Positions 43,105 to 53,706 of a stretch of 64,000 bases of DNA are shown here, in pieces. The DNA lies in the NCBI RefSeq assembly GCF_963082655.1, contig NC_081552.1:59376561-59440560 (forward strand). Reading direction: 5' to 3'. Under the pieces are notes generated by a model that searched no databases, was not told the origin of the DNA, and was given only the letters and a program-made list of their open reading frames with translations. Numbering within the stretch: position 1 is the first letter of the stretch; the number at the start of each line of letters is the position of its first letter. Source of the DNA: Stomoxys calcitrans (lineage: Eukaryota > Arthropoda > Insecta > Diptera > Muscidae). A program made the position numbers and the translations under genes.

Positions 43105-46100
43105 AAGTACCCACTACGGAAGAAAATTCTAAAACCTTATCAATTGTGGCATATAATATAAATGGGATTGAAAATAAATATTTATTCCCTACATTTTTCC
43201 AATACATTAAGCAGTTCGAAATATTTTTATTACAAGAAACTCATCTAGAAAAAGAAAAAACAGAAAGGGCAAGGTCTTACTTCAATGGATTTCATTTGTT
43301 TTTCAAACCTGCTATACGAATACACAGATTTGGTAGAGCTATTGGAGGAAGCATACTTGGTATAAGTAAAAATCTAAAAGATTTTGGAATATCGCATGAA
43401 GTCAATGAGAACGAAGATCTCACTATTAAATTGTTCAACAAGCACAATACCATTACTATAATTCCCCAATATTTAAGACCGGTTAGCTGGGATATTGATT
43501 TTAGGCGGTTAAAACAGATATTTCAAGATGTTGAAGTACCAAATGCTGTAATAATGGGAGATCTAAATGTTAGAATTGGAGAGCTGCGGCAGGATATAGG
43601 AGAATTTTACACTGAAAACTTTTATGCCGGTTATGAAGTCAGAAAATCGAAAGATAAGATTATAAATCAAAAAGGTAAACAATTTATACAATTCTGCAAC
43701 GATTACAATATATTCGTATTAAATGGTGTAACCAAAGGCGACGAGGACGGAAAATGCACATATGTTAGCACAATGGGGGAATCGGTAAACGATATATGTG
43801 CTGTATCTAAAGAAACGTTGGATATTGTTAATGAATTTGTTGTCGATGATAAGGTGTGGTCCGATCATTTTCCTATAAACCTAAAACTGAATATGCAAAT
43901 GGAAAAGGCAAAAAAGATGAACTTGCTACCAAAACTAATTTGGAAAGATAGTAGAAAAATTCAATACCAAAGTTCTCTAAATGAAAATTTTGATTGTAGC
44001 TTATCCACAAACGAAGAAATAGGTCTAACCGATGTCTGTAAATTAATCCAACTATCTTCTGTGCCATCGACTGAATTATACTCATTTGAGCCGAAATGTA
44101 AGTGGTATAATAACAATTGCAACAAGGCAAGAATAAAAAGCTTTCAATTATTAAACGTGTACAGAAAAACAAAAGATTCAGAAGACCGAAAAAGATATCT
44201 GTCAGCGCAAAATCATTACAAGATAGTATGCAATAACAGTAGAGCCGATTATTATAATGAAATGGCAAGTAGATTAAATTATGTTACAAACTCAAAAGAT
44301 TGGTGGAAAGTCGCCAGGGAAATACGTTGCCACTATAATCAAGCAGGATCTGCCCTTACATCAAATATTTTCAAACGCTATTTTGAAAATTTATTAAATT
44401 CAGTACAAAAAAATGCCGTTATATATTACGCACCAACATTTACGGAAGACTTGGATTTAGATGGACCAATAATGATGTCAGAGTTGAAAAAGATACTACA
44501 AAATGTGAAGATTAATAAGGCTCCTGGCGAAGACAGAGTGCCGTATGAATTCTTCGTTAATGGTACGGAACAGCTGCACAAACAACTGCTTAGAATATAT
44601 AATAAAATATACACAGAAGGAACAGCTGATCCAACATTTACAAAAACGATCATTTATCCAATATATAAAAAAGGAGATAGCAATGATCCGTCAAATTATA
44701 GAGGCATATCCTTTATGAACTGTGTAGCCAAAATATTTATGGGAGTTCTGAACGAACGCTTGTATAATTGGGTTGAAAAATATGGGATTCTGACTGAGTT
44801 TCAAGCAGGATTCCGTAAGAAATATTCAACGGTTGACAACATATATAACCTTTCAACTGTCATTAGTCTAAAGCTGGGGGAAAAAAGAAAAGTTTATGCC
44901 TTCTTCGTAGATTTTAAAGCGGCGTTTGACAATATATCCAGGCAAGCACTAATCTACAAACTCTTTCAGTTGGGTGTGTCCCACAAAATGGTATCTATGA
45001 TAGAATCAATCTATAATAAAACGCAATCGGCAGCTTGGGACGGTTATGAATTATCTGAATACTTTGATACTACTAAAGGAGTGAAACAAGGATGCTTACT
45101 GTCACCATTACTATTCTCTCTTTATATCAATGACCTGTATGAATACCTTGAAGGCGGAATTTTTGTCGAAAATTTGAACCTACGGCTCCTACTATACGCT
45201 GATGACATTGTGTTGCTAGCAGACGACGTCCATGTATTACAGAATATGATACACAACCTAGAAATATACTGTAATACCTGGAACCTGGAAGTGAACCTAT
45301 CAAAATCGGAAATTATGGTTTTCAGGAATGGAGGCAGACTAGCCAAACACGAAAAATGGAAATTTAATGGAAACGTAATTAAAATTACAAATGAATATAA
45401 ATATTTAGGGGTAATATTCACACCAAAGATGACATTTACTAAACATATCCAAAATCGGAACAACCAAGCAAAAATTGCAATAAACGCAACATGGAAAAAC
45501 TTTGTAGGCAGAACAGACATAAATATGAACGCAAAATGGAAATTGTTTTTAGCGGTTTGCAGATCCATTCAAACCTACGCTGCCCAAGTTTGGGGGTTCT
45601 GTCATTTCGAAGAAGTTGACTCCTTGCAACGTTATTTCTTAAAAAGGATTTTAAAACTACCAGTTTGTACTCCAAACTACGTACTCATGCTAGAAACGGA
45701 GGTAGAGGATACACATATATATACCCTGGGACTGCACTTAAAATATATAGGAAAAACTCTGTTTCAGCATTCGGGCGCTAGATTGCCAAACCAGCTATCC
45801 AATATTGCATTACCCAGAAATGTCTTCTGGGTAAAAGAACTGAAATCCTTAGCTGCAAGTATGGATATTCAATGGCCTGAAGCATTTCCTTCATCAAGCC
45901 TATGGTATGACTTTACCAAGAAACTTATAAACAGCTTAAAACTGAACCTCTATCAAAATAGGATTCACAGAAAAACGGAAAGCCAACAAAGAATATATAA
46001 ATACCTGGACCCGAACAAAGCCTATCTCTATCTTAATGAGCGATACACATCAGAAAATATTACTTGGATATTTAAAGCTCGCAGTGGAATGATATCCCTG

Positions 46101-46364
46101 GGTTACAATAACTTTGAAGAGAATGAGTCGGAAAAAATGTGTAAGCTTTGCAACCTAAGAGAAACAGAAACTTTGGACCATTTCCTTGGAATTTGTCCGG
46201 TTCTAAGAGAATTTAGATTGGCCGCCTTTAGTAAAGCATCATTGAGCTTCGTAGAAGTACTCCATATACTAGACGGAATTGAAGTGGGAAATTGGGATAA
46301 GCTAACAACTTATTTACGAATGGCTTATAATTATCGGCAACTTTTATTAAATGAATATCATTAA
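43101..46364 (+). CDS. LINE ORF2: endonuclease and reverse transcriptase
   Basis: Open from the frameshift site to the stop at 46364 (about 1087 residues). Numbering from the GTG at 43146: residues 1-245 are an apurinic-type endonuclease with AYNINGIEN, LQETHLEKE (catalytic Glu31), MGDLNVRIG (Asp139/Asn141) and SDHFPI (Asp240/His241). Residues about 455-760 are the reverse transcriptase, with IIYPIYKKGDSNDPSNYRGI, FFVDFKAAFDN (Asp589), GVKQGCLLSPLLFSLYINDL and LLLYADDIVLL (Asp686/Asp687), all catalytic residues intact. Near the end CKLCNLRETETLDHFLGIC (999-1017) is a Cys-Cys-His-Cys cluster like those that bind target or RNA in LINEs. No RNase H domain. No ATG lies before the endonuclease; the first internal Met is 137, in its middle. 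Translation must therefore come from frameshifting, reinitiation at a non-ATG codon, or an equivalent event. It would nick target DNA and reverse-transcribe the element RNA in the nucleus. Confidence 0.95.
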   Translation, partial: LKVPTTEENSKTLSIVAYNINGIENKYLFPTFFQYIKQFEIFLLQETHLEKEKTERARSYFNGFHLFFKPAIRIHRFGRAIGGSILGISKNLKDFGISHEVNENEDLTIKLFNKHNTITIIPQYLRPVSWDIDFRRLKQIFQDVEVPNAVIMGDLNVRIGELRQDIGEFYTENFYAGYEVRKSKDKIINQKGKQFIQFCNDYNIFVLNGVTKGDEDGKCTYVSTMGESVNDICAVSKETLDIVNEFVVDDKVWSDHFPINLKLNMQMEKAKKMNLLPKLIWKDSRKIQYQSSLNENFDCSLSTNEEIGLTDVCKLIQLSSVPSTELYSFEPKCKWYNNNCNKARIKSFQLLNVYRKTKDSEDRKRYLSAQNHYKIVCNNSRADYYNEMASRLNYVTNSKDWWKVAREIRCHYNQAGSALTSNIFKRYFENLLNSVQKNAVIYYAPTFTEDLDLDGPIMMSELKKILQNVKINKAPGEDRVPYEFFVNGTEQLHKQLLRIYNKIYTEGTADPTFTKTIIYPIYKKGDSNDPSNYRGISFMNCVAKIFMGVLNERLYNWVEKYGILTEFQAGFRKKYSTVDNIYNLSTVISLKLGEKRKVYAFFVDFKAAFDNISRQALIYKLFQLGVSHKMVSMIESIYNKTQSAAWDGYELSEYFDTTKGVKQGCLLSPLLFSLYINDLYEYLEGGIFVENLNLRLLLYADDIVLLADDVHVLQNMIHNLEIYCNTWNLEVNLSKSEIMVFRNGGRLAKHEKWKFNGNVIKITNEYKYLGVIFTPKMTFTKHIQNRNNQAKIAINATWKNFVGRTDINMNAKWKLFLAVCRSIQTYAAQVWGFCHFEEVDSLQRYFLKRILKLPVCTPNYVLMLETEVEDTHIYTLGLHLKYIGKTLFQHSGARLPNQLSNIALPRNVFWVKELKSLAASMDIQWPEAFPSSSLWYDFTKKLINSLKLNLYQNRIHRKTESQQRIYKYLDPNKAYLYLNERYTSENITWIFKARSGMISLGYNNFEENESEKMCKLCNLRETETLDHFLGICPVLREFRLAAFSKASLSFVEVLHILDGIEVGNWDKLTTYLRMAYNYRQLLLNEYH

Positions 46365-46514
46365 TTAAAATTTAAAGTTTATGCGACAGACGTTATACAC
46401 ATAGTCGCTAATAAATATTACTTCTTTCTAAGAATAAATGTACATATTTAGAAAATTAATTTTAAGTAACATATCTGCTATGAATCAAAGATTTTATTCG
46501 AATAAAAAGAAGAA
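46365..46514 (+). other. LINE 3' UTR
   Basis: 150 bp, AT-rich, ending AATAAAAAGAAGAA at the target-site duplication. AATAAA near the end may serve as the polyadenylation signal. Confidence 0.7.
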
Positions 46515-46745
46515 GAGAGACCGTTTTATATGGAAGCTGTATCAGGTTATAGACAAGTTTGGACCGTACTTTGCACAGTTGGAAGTCGTAGCAGAAGACC
46601 ACACGCAGAATTTCAGCCAAATCGCATAAGAATTGTGCAATAAAGAGGCTCAAGAATTCAAGATCAAAGATCGGTTTATACGGAAACTATATCAAAACCA
46701 TGGATCGATATATCCTATTTACAATCCCAACCGAACTACACGTTT
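46515..46745 (+). mobile_element. HINE-B, right part after the LINE
   Basis: Continues the HINE interrupted at 42349. One and a half interior units (AGGTTATAGACAAGTTTGGA, 'gaagtcgtagcagaagacc') and 'ctatatcaaaaccatggatcgatat'. The TATACCC end is lost. Confidence 0.75.
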
Positions 46746-46916
46746 TCGCGGTATAAGTACGACCTTGAAGCCTCCACACCTGATATGGCCGATGAGTTAT
46801 TCTAACCAAATTACAAATATGTCCCATAGCGGTTGGTGTGCGTTGTGATTTCTGGCTTTCCTTTTCCATTGCAAAAATCTGCAATCAATGAGCACGTCTC
46901 GAAAGATAAACAAAAC

Positions 46917-47597
46917 GAACAAGTAAAACCGTGCTAAGTTCGGCCGGGCCGAATCTTATATACCTTCCACCATGGATCGCATTTGTCGAGTTGTTTTCCC
47001 GGCATCTCTTCTTAGGCAAAAAAGGATATAAGAAAAGAGTTGCTCTTCTATTAAAACGATATCAAGATTTGGTCCGGTTCGGACCACAATTAAATTATAT
47101 GTTGGAGACCTGTGTAAAATCTCAGCCAATTCGTATAAGAATTGCGCCCATTGGGGCTCACGAAGTAAAATAGAGAGAACGATTTATATGGGATCTGTAT
47201 CGGGCTATAGACCGATTCAGACCATAATAAACACGTTTGTTGATGGTCATGAGAGGATCCGTCGTACAAAATTTCAGGCATATCGGATAATAAATGCTAC
47301 CTCTAGTGGTCAAGAAGTCAAGATCCAAGATCGGTTTATATGGCAGCTATATCAGGTTATGGACCGATTGGAACCATACTTGGCACAATTGTTGGATATA
47401 ATAAAGAAGAAGAAGTAAGGACGGACGGACGGACGGACGGACGGACAGACGGACGGACATGGCTAGATCGACATAAAATGTCACGACGATCAAGAATATA
47501 CATATATACTTTATGGGGTCTCAGACGAATATTTCGAGTAGTTACAAACAGAATGACGAAATTAGTATACCCCCCATCTTATGGTGGAGGGTATAAA
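46917..47597 (+). mobile_element. HINE-A, short copy with (GGAC)n
   Basis: Full hairpin end (TTCGGCCGGGCCGAA) and right end (CCCCCCATCTTATGGTGG). Only two interior units, the second breaking into GAAGAAGAAG before (GGAC)n at 47419-47458. Confidence 0.92.
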
Positions 47598-47780
47598 AGT
47601 TACTAATTATTCTTTGGAAAAGTTTTTTTATTCATGTCATTTTTAAAATAATATTTCTTTTTAGATGACATTTCAATTAAAATAAAATAAAAAAACGAGA
47701 ATTAAGAGAAAATTCGTATAGAATTATGTCTCAGAAAAATTTTTGTTAAATGTTTGTCTTTCAGAACAATTTTTACAAAA
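47598..47780. other. AT-rich spacer, nothing recognised
   Basis: Short A/T-rich stretch between two HINE-A copies. Confidence 0.4.
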
Positions 47781-48977
47781 AACAAGTAAAAGTGTGTTAA
47801 GTTCGGCCGGACCGAATCTTATATACCCAACACCAAAGACCGCATTTGTCGCGTTCTCTTCCCGATATCTCTTTTTGGGGAAACAAGGGATACAAAAATA
47901 ATTGATTTAATATAGCAGCTATATCAAGTTTTGGTCCGATTCTAACCATAATTGAACTGAATGTTGGAGAATATAGTAGAACTCATTATGCTAAATTGCA
48001 GCCTTTTCGAGTAAGAATTGCGCCCTTCAGGGACTGAAGAAGTGAAATACGGAGATCGGATTATATGGGAGCTGTTTCAGGCTACAGGCCGATTCGGACC
48101 ATATTTGACACGAATGTTGAAAGTCATGGGAGAAGCCGCTGTATATCAGCCAAACTAGATAATAATTATGGAGGCTCAAGAAGTCAAGATTCAAGATCGG
48201 TTTATATGGCAGCTATATAAGGGTATGGACCGATTTAAAGCAAACTTAGCACAGTTGTTGGAAGTCATAACTTAACAAGTCGTGCAAAATTTCAGAAACG
48301 GATTGTAATTGTGTCCTCTAGACACTCAAGGAGTCAAGACTCCAGATAGGTTTATTTGACAGCTATATCAGGTTATGTACCGATTTAACCATACTCAGCA
48401 CATTTGTTTGCAAAATTTCAGTAACATCGCAAAAGAATTGTGCCCTCTAGCGGCTCAAAAAGTCAAGACCTCAGATCGGTTTATATGACAGCTATATCAA
48501 AACATGGACCGATATAGCCCATTTACAATCCCAACCGACCTACACTAATAAGAAGTATTTGCGCAAAATTTCAAGATGCTAGCTTTACTCCTTCGAAAGT
48601 CGACGGACATAGTCAGATCAATTAAAATATCATGACGTTTAAGAATATATTGGATCGTCCAAAAAGTATTTGCGGATTTTTTAAAAGAAAGTAAATGCAT
48701 TTTAATAAAACTTAGAATGAACTTTAATCAAATATACTTTTTACACTTTTTTTCTAAAGCAAGCTAAAAGTAACAGCTGATAACTGACAGAAGAAAGAAT
48801 GCAATTACCGAGTTACAAGCTGTGAAAAAATTTGTCAACGCCGACTATATGAAAAATCCACAATTACTTTTTGGGCAACCTAATTTATATTTTTTGTGGT
48901 CTTAGACAAATATTTCGCGGAGTTACAAACAGAATGACGAATTAGTATACACCCATCATATGGTGGAGGGTATACAA
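47781..48977 (+). mobile_element. HINE-A, old copy interrupted by a mariner MITE
   Basis: AACAAGTAAAAGTGTGTTAAG with TTCGGCCGGACCGAA at the left and CATATGGTGGAGGGTATAC at the right. The core is split: 'gtttaagaata' (48649) resumes after the MITE as 'tttatattttttgtggtctt' (48883). Diverged interior units. Confidence 0.88.
48650..48882 (-). mobile_element. Mariner-derived MITE
   Basis: About 233 bp. Terminal repeats TTGGATCGTCCAAAAAGTAT and TTACTTTTTGGGCAACC, next to TA on both sides. Only the two ends of the mariner remain, joined at 'aatatactttttacac'. The same internal junction occurs at 54242-54471, so this is a MITE family with one founder deletion. Confidence 0.9.
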
Positions 48978-49089
48978 ATTTTACGAAGGTTTTGCCTTGA
49001 AAAAAATTGCATAACTTTTCGTTTAAAACAATCACAAGATTATTGTCTTTTGAAAAATTTACATTGCGATTCTGCCTTATGTTGCATTT
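48978..49089. other. No recognisable feature
   Basis: AT-rich spacer. Confidence 0.35.
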
Positions 49090-49790
49090 GACGGCCGAGC
49101 CGAATCTTATATACCCTCCACCATGAATCGCATTTGTCGAGTTCTTTCCCGGCATTTCTTTTTAGATAAATAAAGGATAAAAGAAAAGAATTGCTTTGCT
49201 AATTGAATTTTCGAGACCACAGTAGAAGTAAATGTGTAAAATTTCAGCCAAATCGAATAAGAATTGGGCTTTTTGGGGCTCAAGAAGTAAAATAGGGAGA
49301 TCGGTTTATAGGGGAGCTGTATCAGGCTAAAGACCGATTCAGACCATAATAAACACGTATATTGGAGGTCATGGAAGAAGCCGTTGCACAAAATTTCAGC
49401 CAAATCGGATAATATTTAGGACCTCTTGAGGCTCAAGAAGTCAAGATCCCAGATTGATTTATATGGCATCTATATCAGGTTATAGACCGATTTGAACCAT
49501 ATTTGCCACAGTTGTTGGAAGTTATAACAAAACACCTCTTGCAAATTTACGGATGAGAATTGCTTCCTCTAGTGGCTTAAGAAATCAAGATCCCAGATCG
49601 GTTTATATGGCAGCTATTTCAAAATATGTGCCGATATGGCCCATTTGCAATCGCATCCGACCTATACCAATAAGAAGTATTTGTTGAATAGCTTTACTCC
49701 TTCGAAAGATAGCGTGCATTCGATAGACGGACGAAAACGATCAAGAATATATATAGTTTAGGGGGTCTTAAAAAAATATTTCGAGGAGTA
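49090..49790 (+). mobile_element. HINE-A, both ends trimmed
   Basis: Starts inside the hairpin (CGGCCGAGCCGAATC), three interior units, 'cgatagacggacgaaaacgatcaagaatatatat' with the CATGGCTAGATCG motif deleted, and stops at 'tttcgaggagtaaaac' where the next HINE begins. Confidence 0.85.
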
Positions 49791-50826
49791 AAACAAGTAA
49801 AAGCGTGCTAAGTTCGGCCGGGCCGAATCTTATATACCCTCCACTATGGATCGCATTTGTCGAGTTCTTTTCCCGGCATCTCTTCTTAGGCAAAAAAGGA
49901 TATAAGAAAAGAGTTGCTCTGCTATTAAACGATATCAAGATATGGTCCGGTTTGGACCACAATTAAATTATATGTTGGAGACCTGTGTGAAATTTCAGCC
50001 AATTAGTATAAGAATTGCGCCCATTGGGGCTCACGAAGTAAAATAGAGAGAACGATTTATATGGGATCTGTATCGGGCTATAGACCGATTCAGACCATAA
50101 TAAACACGTTTGTTGAAGGTCATGAGAGGATCCGTTGTACAAAATTTCAGGCATATCGGATAATAATTGCGACCTCTAGGGGTCAAGAAGTCAAGATCCC
50201 AGATCGGTTTATATGGCAGCTATATCAGGTTATGAACCGATTTTAACCTTATTTGACACAGTTGTTGAAAGTAAAAATAAAATACGTCATGCAAAATTTC
50301 AGCCAAATCGGATAGGAATTGCGCCCTCTAGAAGCTCAAGAAGTCAAATCCCCAGATCTGTTTATATGACAGCTATATCAGGTTATGGACCGATTTGAAC
50401 CATACTTGGCACAGTTGTTGCATATCATAACAAAACACGTCGTGCAAAATTTCATTTCAATCGGATAAGAATTGCGCACGCTAGAGGCTCAAGAAGTCAA
50501 GACCCAAGATCGGTTTATATGGCAGCTATATCAAAACAGTGACCGATATGGCCCATTTACAATGCCAACCGACCTACACTAATAAGAAGTATTTGGGCAA
50601 AATTTCAAGCGGCTATCTTTACTCCTTCGGAAGTTAGCGTGCTTTCGACAGACAGAAGGACAGACAGACGGACGGACGGACAGACGGACGGACATGGCTA
50701 GATCGACATAAAATTTCACGACGATCAAGAATATATATACTTTATGGGGTCTCAGACGAATATTTCGAGTAGTTACAATCAGAATGACGAAATTAGTATA
50801 CCCCCATCTTATGGTGGAGGGTATAA
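49791..50826 (+). mobile_element. HINE-A, full ends
   Basis: AACAAGTAAAAGCGTGC, TTCGGCCGGGCCGAA, four interior units, the core at about 50727 and CCCCCATCTTATGGTGG then AGGGTATAAAAA. Its hairpin end touches the truncated previous HINE. Confidence 0.93.
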
Positions 50827-51053
50827 AAACAGTGTAAAAGTACTTTAAACAGTGACATGACGCGTTCTTCAAACCTACTTGATGCTTATGACTCATGTGT
50901 GCTGTGTGTTGTAAACAATAACGATGACCCTTTTTCCTGTCGTAAACGCATGTACCCTGTCTGTGCTCCAAATTCTTTTACAAACAGCATGTGCAATATA
51001 CAACAACAAAATGTTATCTTATCGTGTGCAGAGTAGGTGTGTGAACCGCACCA
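50827..51053. other. No recognisable feature
   Basis: About 230 bp single-copy spacer. Confidence 0.4.
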
Positions 51054-51740
51054 TTTTTATAACCTCCACCATAAGATGGGGGGTATACTAATTTCGTCAT
51101 TCTGTTTGTAACTACTCGAAATATTCGTCTGAGACCCCATAAAGTATATATATTCTTGATCGTCGTGACTTTTTATGTCGATCTAGCCATGTCCGTCCGT
51201 CCGTCCGTCTGTCTGTCGAAAGCACGCTAACTTCCGAAGGAGTAAAGCTAGCCGCTTGAAATTTTGTACAAATACTTCTTATTAGTGTAGGTCGGTTGGT
51301 ATTGTAAATGGGTCATATCGGTCCATGTTTTGATATAGCTGCCATATAAACCGATCTTGGGTCTTGACTTCTTGAGCCTCTAGAAGGCGCAATTCTTATC
51401 CGATTGGAATGAAATTTTGCACGACGTGTTTTGTTATAATATCCAACAACTGTGCCAAGTATGGTTGAAATCGGTTCATAACCAGATATAGCTGCCATAT
51501 AAACCGATCTTGGGTCTTGATTTCTTGAGCCTCTAGAGTGCGCAATTCTTATCCGATTGAAATGAAATTTTGCACGACGTGTTTTGTTATTATATCCAAT
51601 AACTGTGCCAAGTATGGTTGAAATCGGTCCATAACCTGATATAGCTGTCATATAAACAGATCTGGGGATTTGACTTCTTGAGCTTTTAGAGGGCGCAATT
51701 CCTATCCGATTTGGCTGAAATTTTGCATGACGTATTTTAT
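51054..51740 (-). mobile_element. HINE-A, cut by the next copy
   Basis: TTTTTATAACCTCCACCATA, core at about 51138 and three interior units, ending at 'gcatgacgtattttat'. There the TATACCC end of another HINE-A is joined head to tail. The hairpin end is missing. Confidence 0.88.
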
Positions 51741-52898
51741 TATACCCTCCACCATAAGATGGGGGGTATACTAATTTTCTGTTTGTAACTACTCGAAATT
51801 TTCGTCTGAGACCCCATAAAGTATATATATTCTTGATCGTCGTGACATTTTATGTCGATCTAGCCATGTCCGTCCGCCCGTCTGTCTGTCGAAAGCACGC
51901 TAACTTCCGAAGGAGTAAAGCTAGCCGCTTGAAATTTTGCACAAATACTTCTTATTAGTGTAGGTCGGTTGGTATTGTAAATGGGCCATATCGGTCACTG
52001 TTTTGATATAGCTGCCATATAAACCGATCTTGGGTCTTGACTTCTTGAGCCTCTAGAGTGCGCAACTCTTATCCGATTGGAATGAATTTTGGCAGGACGT
52101 GTTTTGTTGTAATATCCAACAACTGTGCCAAGTATGGTTCAAATCGGTCTATAACCTGATATAGCTGCCATATAAACCGATCTTGGGTCTTGACTTCTTG
52201 AGCCTCTAGAGGGCACAATTCTTATTCGATTTGAATGAATTTTTGCACGAAGTATTTCGTTATGATATCCAACAACTGTGCCAAGTATGGTTGAAATCGG
52301 TCCATAACCTGATATAGCTGTCATATAAACAGATCTGGGGATTTGACTTCTTGAGCTTCTAGAGGGCGCAATTCCTATCCGATTTGGCTGAAATTTTGCA
52401 TGACGTATTTTATTTTTACTTTCAACAACTGTGTCAAATAAGGTTCAAATCGGTTCATAACCTGATATAGCTGTCATATAAACCGATCTGGGATCTTGAC
52501 TTCTTGACCACTAGAGGTCGCAATTATTATCCGATATGCCTGAAATTTTGTACGACGGATCCTCTCATGACCATCAACAAACGTGTTTATTATGGTCTGG
52601 TCGGTCTTAAGCCCGATACAGATCCCATATAAATCGTTCTCTCTATTTTACTTCTTGAGCCCCAATGGGCGCATTTCTTATACGAATTGGCTGAAATTTT
52701 ACACAGGTCTCCAACATATAATTTAATTGTGGTCCGAACCGGACCATATCTTGATATCGTTTTAATAGCAGAGTAACTCTTTTCTTATATCCTTTTTTGC
52801 CTAAGAAGAGATGCCGGGAAAAGAACTCGACAAATGCGATCCATGGTGGAGGGTATATAAGATTCGGCCCGGCCGAACTTAGCACGCTTTTACTTGTT
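51741..52898 (-). mobile_element. HINE-A, full ends
   Basis: TATACCCTCCACCATAAG at the left, CGGCCGAACTTAGCACGC and TTACTTGTT at the right. Four interior units, including the same 'gcatgacgtattttatttttac' sequence at which the previous copy was broken. Confidence 0.92.
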
Positions 52899-52902
52899 CC
52901 TC

Positions 52903-53706
52903 ATTATACCCTCCACCATAGGATGGGGGTATATTAATTTCGTCATTCTGTTTGTAACTACTTGAAATATTCGTCTAAGAGCCCATAAAGTATATATATA
53001 TATTCTTGATGGTCTCGACGTTCTGAGTCGATCTAGCCATGTCCGTCCGTCGTTGGGGATTGCAAATGGGCCATATCGGTTCCGATTTAGATATAGCTTC
53101 CATACAAACCGATCTCCCGATTTGACTTCTTGAGCCCCTGGAAGCCACAATTTTTTTCCGATGTATCTGAAATTTTGCGTGTAGTGTTATGTTATGATTT
53201 CCAATGACTGTGCTAAGTATGGTCCAAATCAGATTATAACCTGATATAGCACTATATAAACCGATCTCCCGATTTGACTTCTTGATCCACTAGAGGGCCC
53301 AATTCCTATCGAATTTGGCTGATTTTGCATTAGGTGTTCTATAAAGACTATCAGCAACTGTGGCAAATATGGTTCAAATCGGTCCATTACCTGATGTAGC
53401 TGCCATATAAACCGATCTGGGATATTGATTTCTTGAGCCTCTAGAGGGTGCAATTTTTATCAGATTTGGCTGAAATTATGTACAGCGGCTTCTCCTATGA
53501 CCTTCAACGTGTTATATATGGTCTGAAGTGGTCTATATCCTGATAAAACTCTCATATAAACCGAACTTCCTATTTTACTTCTCGAGCCCCCAAAGGGCGC
53601 AATTCTGATTCGAAATGGCTAAAATTGTACACAATGACTTCTATTATGGTCTTCAACATTCAATTCAAAATATCTCCAGAAGCATAGCAATTCTTTATTT
53701 TATCTT
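52903..53706 (-). mobile_element. HINE-A, left part (interrupted)
   Basis: ATTATACCCTCCACCATAGG, core with an extra TA (TATATATATATTCTTGATGG), short TCCG tract and four interior units to 'attctttattttatctttta'. It resumes at 55424 after the CTAGCTGACC element. Confidence 0.88.

Larger units (their letters stand above)
42350..46514 (+). mobile_element. Apparently full-length non-LTR retrotransposon
   Basis: A 4165-bp element bounded by the direct repeat GAGAGACCGTTTTA (42336-42349 and 46515-46528), which is a clean 14-bp target-site duplication inside a HINE-B. The leader is only 14 nt (CAGCCAAACCAAAT) before the ORF1 ATG, so the element either has a very short leader or lost a few bases 5'. 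It has two long uninterrupted ORFs in frames 0 and -1, and a 3' UTR of about 150 bp ending ATTCGAATAAAAAGAAGAA without a long poly(A). Neither ORF has a stop or frameshift in about 4 kb, so the insertion is young and possibly active. The clade is not determined: apurinic-type endonuclease plus RT, no RNase H, an L1-like ORF1. Confidence 0.95.

Noticed and set aside
43873..45675. Long minus-strand open frames inside the LINE
   Set aside because: They are antisense shadows of ORF2, whose reading frame carries all the conserved motifs.
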